From: Paraburkholderia sp. CNPSo 3272
GTDB taxonomy: Bacteria; Pseudomonadota; Gammaproteobacteria; Burkholderiales; Burkholderiaceae
Reading direction: 5' to 3'
NCBI RefSeq assembly: GCF_024206495.1
Contig: NZ_JAMBPQ010000011.1
Coordinates: forward strand, 124,001 to 188,000
DNA: 64,000 bases
In this document: positions 33,900 to 41,821 of the stretch, piece after piece
Position numbering within the stretch: position 1 is the stretch's first letter
How the letters are laid out: each line of letters starts with the position of its first letter
Notes under the pieces: model-generated
Databases searched by the model: none
Seen by the model: only the letters and a program-made list of their open reading frames with translations
Told to the model about the DNA's origin: nothing
Program-made: the position numbers and the translations under genes

Positions 33900-34997
33900 G
33901 ACAGTGGCATCCCATGGTTAAAATGACCGGCATGATCCTTGTCTACCGCTACCGCGTAAAGTCGCTCAACGGCCTGCTCAACACGCAGAGCCGGGCGGTG
34001 AACTACGTATGGAACTTCTGCAACGACACGCAGAAGCACGCGCTCAAGTGGAGCAAGAAGTGGCCAACGGGCTTCGACCTGAATGTGCTGACAACAGGCT
34101 CGAGCAAGGAACTTGGTATCCATTCCGGCACGGTCAACGCGACGTGCGAGCAGTACGCGAAGTCGCGCAGCCAGCACCGGCGTCCTTACCTGCGCTACCG
34201 CGGACGGAACGCTCTTGGCTGGCTGCCTCTGAAGGGCCGCGATCTCAAACGCGAGGGTGACTCGTTCCGCTTCGCCGGCAATACGTTCCGCGTGTTCAGC
34301 AGCCGCCCGCTGCCCGAAGGCAAGATCAAGGACGGCACCAACTTCGCCCGCGACGCACGCGGCAACTGGTTCCTGAACATCGTGATTGAGGTCGCTGACG
34401 TGTCCGCGCGTCCGATCCGCGCGGGTGTGGGCATCGACCTTGGTCTGAAGGACTTTGCTGCGCTTTCTACCGGCGAAAAACTGCCCAATGACCGGTTTGG
34501 TCGAAGCGCGTCTGACAAGCTGGCGAAGGCACAGCGTGCGCGCAAGCATAAGCGGCATATCGCGAAGCTGCATGCCAAGGTTGCGAATGCCCGCGCCGAT
34601 TTCCAGCACAAGCTCGCGCTCAATCTGGTGCGGCGCTTCGATTACATCGCGGTCGGCAACGTGTCGGCTGCAAAACTCGCCAAAACCAGGATGGCGAAGA
34701 GTGTCTATGACGCATCCTGGTCGTCCTTCCGGGACAAGCTCCGTTATAAAGCGATGGCGCACGGGGCCACGTTCGAGGAAGTGAACGAAAGCGGTTCTAC
34801 CCAGTCCTGTTCGGCGTGCGGCTCGAAAAGCAGCACGACGCGGCCGAAAGGTATCGCGGGACTGCGAATAAGGGAGTGGATCTGCAGTAGCTGTGGTGTC
34901 GTGCATGATCGTGATACCAATGCTGCGTTAAACATTCTCCGATGCGGACGTGCATCGCCGGTTGTGGGAATCCCCTGCCATTAGGCGGGGGAGGACG
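33900..34997 (+). mobile_element. IS605-type element with tnpB only
   Basis: An IS1341-like unit inserted in the pil/T4SS operon between the SLT gene and the VirB9-like gene, on the opposite strand. It has tnpB but no tnpA. The right end holds a hairpin (CCCCTGCC/GGCGGGGG, 34972-34991) and ends in GAGGACGTCAA, resembling ends of IS605-family elements. The left boundary is not exact; it lies in about 33850-33914. Confidence 0.7.
33914..34984 (+). CDS. tnpB: TnpB (IS200/IS605 OrfB family), rearranged catalytic site
   Basis: 356 residues, ATG 33914. N-terminal HTH/REC-like region (1-160) and RuvC-like domain: D175 in GVGIDLGLKDFAA, then a position usually holding Glu reads AVGNVSAA (247-252), so the canonical Glu is missing. 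A Glu (E292, FEEVNESGSTQSC) could replace it, as in rearranged TnpBs. Zinc ribbon C299xxC302...C324xxC327 and D332/D334 in HDRDTNAA complete it. TnpB is an RNA-guided nuclease whose guide comes from the element's right end, here overlapping the last codons. Confidence 0.88.
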   Translation: MVKMTGMILVYRYRVKSLNGLLNTQSRAVNYVWNFCNDTQKHALKWSKKWPTGFDLNVLTTGSSKELGIHSGTVNATCEQYAKSRSQHRRPYLRYRGRNALGWLPLKGRDLKREGDSFRFAGNTFRVFSSRPLPEGKIKDGTNFARDARGNWFLNIVIEVADVSARPIRAGVGIDLGLKDFAALSTGEKLPNDRFGRSASDKLAKAQRARKHKRHIAKLHAKVANARADFQHKLALNLVRRFDYIAVGNVSAAKLAKTRMAKSVYDASWSSFRDKLRYKAMAHGATFEEVNESGSTQSCSACGSKSSTTRPKGIAGLRIREWICSSCGVVHDRDTNAALNILRCGRASPVVGIPCH

Positions 34998-35807
34998 TCA
35001 AAGGCCCGCGTTGATCTGGTTGAGATGACGCACGAAACGCGCGAGGTAAGCACTGCCCGGCACCGGGTTGGCGCTGTGATAGTAGGCAATGGCCTTCGCA
35101 ATGGAATGCGTGCGGCTGTAGTTCTCGTTGAGGATCGCTTCCGCAACATGGATGTTCGTTGCGGGCGCAAGGGCATCCCACGGCGAGGCAAAGCGCCACC
35201 GGTGGTAGCAGTAGTTGATCTGCATGATTCCGACATCGAAGTCGCACCGGCCCGCCGCGATGAGCGCGCGGATCGCGCCATAGGCGTCGGAGCGCGAGCG
35301 AAAGAAGAAGCCCCGGCCTGCAACGTTGAGCGTCCACGGCCATGCGCGGCCGTTGTAGGCCGACTCGTTCAGGGCGATGCCCGCAAGCACCTTCGGATCG
35401 ACGCTCGTATGCAGCAGCACGAAGGGCGTCTCCGCCCTTGCGCACGCCCATCCTCCGCGGCCTTCCGTGATCGCGGCCTGCGCTTCGTCGTCGAGTTCGT
35501 CCGGCTGCAGCCAGCCGCTGCGAATCATGAGCCCCGCGAGCGAGACGTCGCGCGCGTCGACAGAGACAGTCATTCCCTGCTCCGGCGTGCTACGCACGGA
35601 CTGCCCAACGAGAGGCGACGCCCATGAGTCGAACGCGGCCAGGCCGCAATACAGCACAGGCTTTCCGTCCAGTGCCGCAACTTCGCGAGCGCCGCTCGAG
35701 GACAGCACGAGCGAAACCGGGCTGATGAGTTGCGCAATCGAGGCCGCGTGCGCCGTGCCGGACAGGAGCGCAGATATCGCGAGAGAACTGAGGGCGCGCT
35801 TAACCAC
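34998..35807 (-). CDS. Lytic transglycosylase with N-terminal SNase-like domain
   Basis: 269 residues; ATG 35807 overlaps the virB10 stop. After a signal peptide (1-21), residues about 25-125 follow the staphylococcal-nuclease-like pattern (ISPVSLVL, VLYCGLAAFDSWASPLVGQSV, VSLAGLMIRSGWLQP, and the closing GRGGWACA), but key acidic residues seem missing. The second half is an SLT fold: catalytic Glu in GIALNESAYNGRA, DVGIMQINYCYHRW and AIAYYHSANP. The stop codon TGA lies in the end of the IS605-type element, so the true C-terminus may have been altered. Confidence 0.75.
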   Translation of the reverse strand: MVKRALSSLAISALLSGTAHAASIAQLISPVSLVLSSSGAREVAALDGKPVLYCGLAAFDSWASPLVGQSVRSTPEQGMTVSVDARDVSLAGLMIRSGWLQPDELDDEAQAAITEGRGGWACARAETPFVLLHTSVDPKVLAGIALNESAYNGRAWPWTLNVAGRGFFFRSRSDAYGAIRALIAAGRCDFDVGIMQINYCYHRWRFASPWDALAPATNIHVAEAILNENYSRTHSIAKAIAYYHSANPVPGSAYLARFVRHLNQINAGL

Positions 35808-37074
35808 GATACGGCTCCAGATGGATATCGCGGTTCACCTTGATCATGAAGCGTTGGCCCGGCTTGATCGTGATCGTCGGTGGAATATTCTGGTAGCGGT
35901 TCAGGATGGACTGCGACGTCTGCGCCGCGACCTGCCCAGCCGTGTTACCCACTTGCGTGACGCCCAATGGACCGGTCGTGGTGGAACTCGTGTCGCTGGT
36001 GAAGTGGTTCAGCAGGATCGCGGTCAAAAACGACGCACCGAAGATCTTCAGGAAGTGGTTGTTCACGTCGCCGGAGAAACCGGCGTAGCCGTTCTGGTCC
36101 GCGCCCTCGGAACCATAGAGCGGAACCTGCTTGCCGTTGGGCAGGCGCATCTCGGTAGCAGCGACGAGAATGCTCTCCTGGCCAACCTTGATGTCGCTCT
36201 GGTACGGCGCGGTGATCATGGCCCCCTTGGGAATCATCAGGCAGGTGCCCGTGACGCTGTCGTAGACGTCCTGTTCGACCATGAGCGCGGCGGTTCCAGG
36301 CCGATCCGAGTTCTCCCCTTCCATCACCAGCACCGGAATGTGGTGCGGCGGCGAGAGCGTGCACGAACCCGACTGGCCCACGAAGCCGGCACTCAGGAAA
36401 CCCTCACCCGACGCGGACTGCGCCTTTGCGTCTTTGAGGAAATCGAGATCGCGGTCTGCCGACGAGGTTTTGGTGTTGCCCTGACCCATTGCAGCCGCAA
36501 GCACCTTTGCCTGCGCGTCTGCACTGCCAGCCGCGGCTTGCTGCGCGGCGATTTGCTGCAACGCCATCTGTTGGGGCGTCAGGATGCCGTTCACGCCGCC
36601 CGCGTTCTGCGCGTCGGCCGGCGCCTTCACCTTTACACCGGGGATGAAGATCGGCGAGGCGTAGACGTTGTCTTCCTTTGCGCCAGCCGACAGGTCTGCG
36701 GTACGCGAGCCAGCTTCAAACTGGTCGAGTGACAACGCCGGCTTCGAACTGGCGGTCTGAGGCGCAGACGCCCCGGCAGCCGCGGCCTTGCGCGCGCGCT
36801 CTTCGTCGCGACGCGCTGCGGCCTGCTGATCGCTGATGATCCGGTCGATGTCGTTCCCGCTGGGCCCGTGATCGACGGAGGCGGCGGCCTTTGCTGCCTT
36901 GTCATCTTTCGCCTGCTGTTCGGCCTTGTCGCTTGCCTTCGACTGGTAGTAGTAGCCCATTGCGCCGATGAGCACGGCGAAGATCGCGCCAACAGCCACG
37001 AGCGCGTTGCGGGGCGACTTGCCCTTGACGACGCGGTCCTGGTCGGAGGTCGGGGAGGAGTTCTGCGTCGACAT
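35800..37074 (-). CDS. virB10: VirB10/TrbI family T4SS protein
   Basis: 424 residues, ATG 37074. One membrane helix near residues 24-44 (ALVAVGAIFAVLIGAMGYYY) separates a short cytoplasmic end from a Lys/Ala-rich periplasmic linker. The C-terminal beta-barrel (about 220-424) has GTCLMIPKGAMITAPYQSDI and GQESILVAATEMRLPNGKQV, the loop FLTAILLNHF and the final ITIKPGQRFMIKVNRDI. It spans both membranes and gates the core complex. It sits between virB9 and the SLT gene. Confidence 0.88.
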   Translation of the reverse strand: MSTQNSSPTSDQDRVVKGKSPRNALVAVGAIFAVLIGAMGYYYQSKASDKAEQQAKDDKAAKAAASVDHGPSGNDIDRIISDQQAAARRDEERARKAAAAGASAPQTASSKPALSLDQFEAGSRTADLSAGAKEDNVYASPIFIPGVKVKAPADAQNAGGVNGILTPQQMALQQIAAQQAAAGSADAQAKVLAAAMGQGNTKTSSADRDLDFLKDAKAQSASGEGFLSAGFVGQSGSCTLSPPHHIPVLVMEGENSDRPGTAALMVEQDVYDSVTGTCLMIPKGAMITAPYQSDIKVGQESILVAATEMRLPNGKQVPLYGSEGADQNGYAGFSGDVNNHFLKIFGASFLTAILLNHFTSDTSSTTTGPLGVTQVGNTAGQVAAQTSQSILNRYQNIPPTITIKPGQRFMIKVNRDIHLEPYRG

Positions 37075-37078
37075 GCGT

Positions 37079-37954
37079 TCAGAACCCGAAGAGGCCCGGG
37101 CGACGGCGCGTGATCGTCACCTCGTCGTTGGCGGCGCGCAGCACAATCTTGTCGGCCATCTGCTGGACCACGATGTACTGCCCGCGACGGATGAAGTTCG
37201 GGCTCACGTCATCGCCGTGATCCTTGACGATCGGCACGGCGAACGGCGCGTCCGCGGGCAGGCGCAGCCATACGGCCTTACCGTCGTCGAACACCGTCTC
37301 CGGCTTGAAGGGCGCAGACCCGTCTATCTTGTAGTCAAAGTTGAGCTTGTCGGGCGAGACACCGAGCGGGCCAGTGTCGTTCGGTCCACCCGCACCAGTT
37401 GCCATGGCACTCCCATCAGCGTTGTCGCGAGCGCGGACCTTGGCCATAAGCGACTCGGCATAGTGAAAGCGCACGCTCTGGTAGAAGAGCCCGCCCACCG
37501 GCGACGAGACGAGCGTCATGTCGTACTCGCGCATGTTGGTCGTGAGGTGGAGCGTATTCACAAGCCCCGGCTTTACCGGCTTGATATAGACGTGGTTCGC
37601 GCCATCCGTGTCGATGATCCACTGGACGGAGTCACCCATCGCTGGGTCGGTGATCAGCTTCTCGCCGGTCGCAAGTTCGATGGTCGTGAGCTTCAGCGGC
37701 GCAGCCATGATGCGGAAGATCTGGTCGCGGCTGTAGTTGAAAACTACGATGCGCGCGTCGTTGGGCATCGTGACCGGATCCGTGCCGGAGTTGTACGGAT
37801 TCACCGGACTCATCGGGTCGCCCAGGATAGCGCCGACGTCGAGCGAACCGGCAGCCGACGTAACTTTGCGCGCGGCAATCGCGGGATGGGAAATCGCCAG
37901 CGCGCAGGCGAGCGCGGCGAGCGGCAGCAGTGAGCGGGATGCCGGGATCGTCAT
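37079..37954 (-). CDS. virB9: VirB9/TrbG family T4SS protein
   Basis: 291 residues, ATG 37954, overlapping virB8 by four bases. Signal peptide (1-28), N-terminal domain with DPMSPVNPYNSGTDPVTMPN and ARIVVFNYSRDQIFRIMAAP, then LKLTTIELATGEKLITDPA and the C-terminal VirB9 domain (KLNFDYKIDGSAPFKP, VFDDGKAVWLRLP, RRGQYIVVQQMADKIVLRAA). It forms the outer-membrane core ring with VirB10. Confidence 0.88.
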   Translation of the reverse strand: MTIPASRSLLPLAALACALAISHPAIAARKVTSAAGSLDVGAILGDPMSPVNPYNSGTDPVTMPNDARIVVFNYSRDQIFRIMAAPLKLTTIELATGEKLITDPAMGDSVQWIIDTDGANHVYIKPVKPGLVNTLHLTTNMREYDMTLVSSPVGGLFYQSVRFHYAESLMAKVRARDNADGSAMATGAGGPNDTGPLGVSPDKLNFDYKIDGSAPFKPETVFDDGKAVWLRLPADAPFAVPIVKDHGDDVSPNFIRRGQYIVVQQMADKIVLRAANDEVTITRRRPGLFGF

Positions 37955-38658
37955 GCGGTTTTCTGGAGCGTGAAGAACGGGAAGTAGATCCCGAAGGGGT
38001 TTGTGCCGACCGCATCGTCCGAACTGGCCGGGAGGATCTGGTAGCGCAGCGTGAGTGCGTAGCGTTTGTCGACCGGTTTGTCGGCGGGAAACTGGGTCGT
38101 AGAGGTCGTGAACTCGACCACGACGGTCGAATCGTCCAGCACCGAGACGCTGCTGACCTTGACCTCGCGAACGAGCTTCGGATTACGCGTGATCTCCTGG
38201 AACGGCGCATCGTCCTTGAGCCAGGCCGCGAACTGGTTCTTGCCGTTGTCGACCATCTGCGACTTCACCGAATTGATATTGCGGGCAAGGCGCGAGGTTT
38301 CGATGGTCGGAGACAGCACCGGCTCAATCGTGAACCAGCGCTGCACCGACTCGGTGACGGACGAACGCAGCGCCTGATCGTCTGGCTTGTAGGCTGCGAG
38401 TTGCCGGACGAGCGGGCGGCCGCCGGCGTCGGCGGAAATGCCGTAAGACTTCACGACGGACGGAGGCGGCTGGCGCGTCCACACGGCGCCGGCCGCGACG
38501 AAGGCCAGAACGAAGTTCAGGATCTTCGAGTGGTTGAGACTGACGCGCAGGCGCGTGCCACGATCGAAGATGATCCCTTCCGGATCTTCTTCGGAATACC
38601 CTCCCGGTGCGGTGGAAAGGGCAATTTCTTTACGGGAACGACTACGAAAGAGGGGCAT
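37951..38658 (-). CDS. virB8: VirB8/TrbF family T4SS protein
   Basis: 235 residues from ATG 38658; the upstream site is weak. One membrane helix at about 45-63 (ILNFVLAFVAAGAVW) follows a cytoplasmic tail. The periplasmic domain shows SVTESVQRWFTIEP, NPKLVREVKVSSVSVLDD, VVVEFTTST and YALTLRYQI, the VirB8 pattern. VirB8 nucleates the inner-membrane complex. It starts the long minus-strand operon, and operator copy 3 lies 117 bases upstream. Confidence 0.82.
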   Translation of the reverse strand: MPLFRSRSRKEIALSTAPGGYSEEDPEGIIFDRGTRLRVSLNHSKILNFVLAFVAAGAVWTRQPPPSVVKSYGISADAGGRPLVRQLAAYKPDDQALRSSVTESVQRWFTIEPVLSPTIETSRLARNINSVKSQMVDNGKNQFAAWLKDDAPFQEITRNPKLVREVKVSSVSVLDDSTVVVEFTTSTTQFPADKPVDKRYALTLRYQILPASSDDAVGTNPFGIYFPFFTLQKTA

Positions 38659-38774
38659 GACGCGCGCAGACTGTGGGCTCGCGTCAATTGAATCAGTCCA
38701 GGGCGTCGGTCCCCGGAGCAAAAGACAAGCTATTTTGCATACGATTGCGGCAGCAGCATTTTGGAAGCCGTTTC

Positions 38775-38817
38775 GTTTAGGCGCCTAAACGCTTAAACCC
38801 GGAATGGTGCAGTTTTT
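38775..38817 (+). promoter_or_regulatory. KorA/KorB-like operator repeat, copy 3
   Basis: GTTTAGGCGCCTAAAC (38775-38790) with GCTTAAACCCGGAATGGTGC and a partly diverged tail. It is upstream of the virB8 operon, and in the other direction of the korB-like gene. Confidence 0.75.
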
Positions 38818-38942
38818 CGGTAGCTTTTGACCGGAATCCGATTGCGCAGAGGTAGTAGCCTTCGGTTCAAACGGTTCACACTTTCGCTCTCAGCCAAAAT
38901 CCTTTAAAAACATTAAGTTACGACGAGAAGCGAGGCTTTTCC

Positions 38943-38958
38943 GTTTAGGCGCCTAAAC
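38943..38958 (+). promoter_or_regulatory. KorA/KorB-like operator, copy 4
   Basis: The bare palindrome GTTTAGGCGCCTAAAC without the extended block, 165 bases upstream of the korB-like gene's start. It fits an autoregulatory site. Confidence 0.75.
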
Positions 38959-38976
38959 GGGATTATTGCAAATTTC

Positions 38977-38993
38977 ATGTCAATATATGACAT
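38977..38993. promoter_or_regulatory. Inverted repeat, possible second operator
   Basis: ATGTCA-ATATA-TGACAT, perfect 6-bp arms, between operator copy 4 and the korB-like gene's promoter-like site. Confidence 0.4.
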
Positions 38994-39122
38994 TTTTAGA
39001 TTCTAAAATTCAATTATTGCAATCAATACAAGCAATCAACCCAAAAACACGACTTCCGGGCTCCCACACTTGACACTAACTCAGGGCAATTAAGCTTTGG
39101 AGATCCGACAACGTTGACGATC

Positions 39123-39758
39123 ATGGAACCGAAAACCAGTCCGAAACCTATTCCCAACAGAGTGACGGCCATAGCTGTCCATGCGCGCATGCGCGCTAAC
39201 TCCGCCTCGCATTACGAACTTGGCCTGTTTTATCAAGCTATGCTTAAGAGGCGCCTATGGTCTTCACACCGTGATCTAGCGGAATCATTTGGCGTTTCCA
39301 GACCGAACGTATCGAAAGCGATCGCGTTAGCGCGCATTCCATCAGGAGTCGTCGACGCTATCGGTGGCGCGGAGCACATCAGCTTTCGCATTGGTCCACT
39401 CTTGTTGGACGCGATCGACAAGATTGGCGAGGCCGTTTTCATCCGAAGAGCGCGCGAGGCTGTACGTGTAGGTTACGCCGCGGTGGATGACATCTTGGAG
39501 TTCGCCGTGTTCGATAGAATCCCGCAGCGCGCGCCGAACAAGATTCAAGTTCACTTGGCGCGCGACAAAAAGTCACTACGCGTAGATATTCCTGATCTCG
39601 ATGAGCTGCTACCGCATCTTCCACGAGTGGAGACGTTTATTTCAACGGCGTTCGTAATGTTTAAAGCGGCGCTCGACGCGGACATCGCCGCCAATGCCGA
39701 GAAAGCTCAACGCCGGCTGAGAACGAAATCGCCGGGCCCAAAAACCAGGACCCGGTGA
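39123..39758 (+). CDS. KorB/ParB-like HTH regulator
   Basis: 211 residues from ATG 39123; a TTG at 39114 would be better spaced from GGAG at 39099 and adds three residues. The N-terminal half carries a KorB/ParB-type HTH: LFYQAMLKRRLWSSHRDLAE, then SFGVSRPNVSKAIALARI (recognition helix) and IPSGVVDAIGGAEHISFRIG. No N-terminal CTPase/ParB box is present, so it is a shortened, regulator-type member. Four GTTTAGGCGCCTAAAC operators in the window, one in its own promoter, make it the obvious candidate to bind them; this is inferred. Confidence 0.72.
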   Translation: MEPKTSPKPIPNRVTAIAVHARMRANSASHYELGLFYQAMLKRRLWSSHRDLAESFGVSRPNVSKAIALARIPSGVVDAIGGAEHISFRIGPLLLDAIDKIGEAVFIRRAREAVRVGYAAVDDILEFAVFDRIPQRAPNKIQVHLARDKKSLRVDIPDLDELLPHLPRVETFISTAFVMFKAALDADIAANAEKAQRRLRTKSPGPKTRTR

Positions 39759-39762
39759 AACG

Positions 39763-40605
39763 TCAAGCCGCGTCGCCTAGGTCAAGACGACTCTGTGGAT
39801 GCTGGATGAACTGAAAGTCCAGAGAATTTACGGCGCGCCCGAGCTTTACGGGCTTCCAACTGATCACGAGATCGGCCTTCGAGTTCAGTTCATTCACAGC
39901 CATCTCAATCACTCTGCGCTTGATGTCCGCGAATCGATATGTGTCCGGTATCTCAAGCACGTTGCGAAAATCCTCCAAGGTGATCAGCAAACGACCTCGA
40001 TCTCGCTCGCGCATTAACAACTCGAGGAGGCGCCACGAATAGAGTGATTGAAGGCCTCGCGCAAACTCGATCTGATACGACACAAACCGTCGCTGCAGCA
40101 AGAAGATGTGTGGCGTCAGGTCCGGCGAGAATGAAATCTCTGCCCAGCCCTCGCCTTCGTGGTACACGGCTTTCCAGACCCAATTGAGAGATACCTTCCG
40201 TGGACCATCCATGTAGGTCAGCGTTCTCTTTTGGAGGCTCGCGCAACCATCCCGCAACCCCTCGTACGCTGCCGTTGCCTGCTTCTCGCCAGTTCTAGGA
40301 GCCAGCGCTGCCAACGCAGCGAATTCGTCCGCTCTCACACGAACCGAGACATAGCCGTTCGAGCGCCCGTGCAAGAAAGGAGATTTTTTGCTGTCGACGC
40401 AACGGAGCGCCGCCATCATCACGCGCTTCTCGTTTAGCGAGAGTCCTTGCTGAGCATTCACCAGCGCCCGACTCATGGCGACAGTGCCCCTGATCCGACC
40501 GTCGCCGTCCGTTGCGGGCTCGTCCGAACTCTCGATTGTGATCGGTTCAACTTCTACAATCTCTACCTGCGGTTGCTCTTCGGGTTGTTTTTTCTTTCGC
40601 GGCAC
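39763..40605 (-). CDS. Rep_3-family replication initiator
   Basis: 280 residues, ATG 40605. After an acidic N-terminus (1-35) come two winged-helix domains typical of RepA/RepB/RepE-type initiators: AMSRALVNAQQGLSLNEKRV (about 44-63), then YEGLRDGCASLQKRTLTYMD, FSPDLTPHIFLLQRRFVSYQ, SLYSWRLLELLMR (about 189-201) and LNSKADLVISWKPVK near the end. It binds the adjacent iterons to open the origin. It ends four bases from the convergent korB-like gene. Confidence 0.88.
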   Translation of the reverse strand: MPRKKKQPEEQPQVEIVEVEPITIESSDEPATDGDGRIRGTVAMSRALVNAQQGLSLNEKRVMMAALRCVDSKKSPFLHGRSNGYVSVRVRADEFAALAALAPRTGEKQATAAYEGLRDGCASLQKRTLTYMDGPRKVSLNWVWKAVYHEGEGWAEISFSPDLTPHIFLLQRRFVSYQIEFARGLQSLYSWRLLELLMRERDRGRLLITLEDFRNVLEIPDTYRFADIKRRVIEMAVNELNSKADLVISWKPVKLGRAVNSLDFQFIQHPQSRLDLGDAA

Positions 40606-40629
40606 AAAAGTGACTCCTCACCATGGACG

Positions 40630-41720
40630 TCACAATTATAAGGTGACATCGGCACTAATCAAGTCACCATTGTGGATAACGGTCGGAATGCGTCCACTCC
40701 AGACCGGAATAAGTCAACTTGGGGTCGGATTGCGTCACGTCGAGGTCGGAATGCGTCACCTCAAAAGTAAAAGTAGACGCCAAAAATCTCGAATAAACAA
40801 ATAGTTGCGAAGATTCGCCGACCGTTTACAAAAGGTTTTACAAACGAGTTTACTAACTGTCTTACAAAAGAAGCCTAGATAAAGTCGCTGCGAAACAACA
40901 AAAGGCCCAAAGCGCGGAGCGTAAGAGGTTTCGAACGGGCTTCGGAGCCTATCAAAGGTCGGAATACGTCACTTTTGATGCGCCGCGACAAACGATCTTA
41001 GGAGCGCCAATCCAGGTCGGAAAATGTCACCCATGAGACGAGTGCTCCACAGGCACTCTGTTAGCTGGCAAGACCTGGGCGCAATCGCTGAGTGTTGGCG
41101 GCACTAACTCGCAGATTCCAAACAACTTTTCCGTCAGCCTTCCGAACATAGGTGACATTATCCGACCCAATCGAGGCCCTAGACGGAAAGGTGACCTATT
41201 CCGACCTGCTTTTGACGATACCGTCTCCGAAAGGTGACTCATTCCGGGCTGCTTTCGCGGCTAAAAGATGACGTTTCCCGACCCGGAAACCTGAGTCACG
41301 AGCAAAGTGACGAGCCAGTGCAGTTGCGCAAAATCCGAAAAGTGACGTTTCCCGACCCGCGCCCCCAAACTTAGTCAAGTTCTCGGTGACGTATTCCGAC
41401 CCGCACGACCCCGCCCCAGCAAAAAGTGACGTTTGGCGACCCGCTTTTGCCGATGGGCAGGTTGAAAGGTGACGCTTTCCGACCCAGAATCACCGACGTG
41501 TGCCTTGAAGTGAGCGCTTGCACTCGTCCTTGAGGTCAAAAACGCGAAAGGTGACGCTTTCCGACCCGCGGCGCGAAACCCCTCTGTGTCGGGCGGTCTT
41601 TCAACAGGAACGGGATGAATAGCTGAACAGAAAGGTGACGTTTCCCGGGCTAACGCTGTGATGTCGACTCTGCCAATGCGATACATCGCATCCGTGGCCC
41701 GGAAAACGTCACCTTTCGAG
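40630..41720. other. Iteron-type replication origin
   Basis: About 17 degenerate iterons, consensus GGTGACGYNTTCCGACCC, lie between rep and parB. Six near 40681-41032 run in one orientation (GGTCGGAATNCGTCAC), ten near 41149-41650 in the other, and one near 41699-41719 is inverted again. A perfect DnaA box (TGTGGATAA, 40671-40679, that is TTATCCACA on the minus strand) and an AT-rich segment with three TTACAAA repeats (40825-40870) complete a typical iteron origin. Confidence 0.88.
40671..40679 (-). promoter_or_regulatory. DnaA box
   Basis: TGTGGATAA, the exact complement of the TTATCCACA DnaA box, 66 bases upstream of the rep start and next to the first iteron. Confidence 0.75.
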
Positions 41721-41821
41721 TCCCGCCGTCCGCGGGCGGGGGGCCATCAGCTTTCCCGAAGGCGGATGCGGGAGCGCGCGCGGGATAGCGGCGCCCACCA
41801 CGGGTACATCGTCAACGAAGT

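Larger units (their letters stand above)
38659..39122. other. AT-rich control hub between virB8 and korB-like genes
   Basis: 464-bp divergent spacer, much richer in A+T than the flanks. It holds operator copies 3 (38775) and 4 (38943), an ATGTCA-N5-TGACAT inverted repeat (38977-38993), ATTATTGCAA direct repeats near 38962 and 39014, and a TTGACA-N15-TAAGCT promoter-like site at 39070-39096 for the korB-like gene. No coding sequence. Confidence 0.6.
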
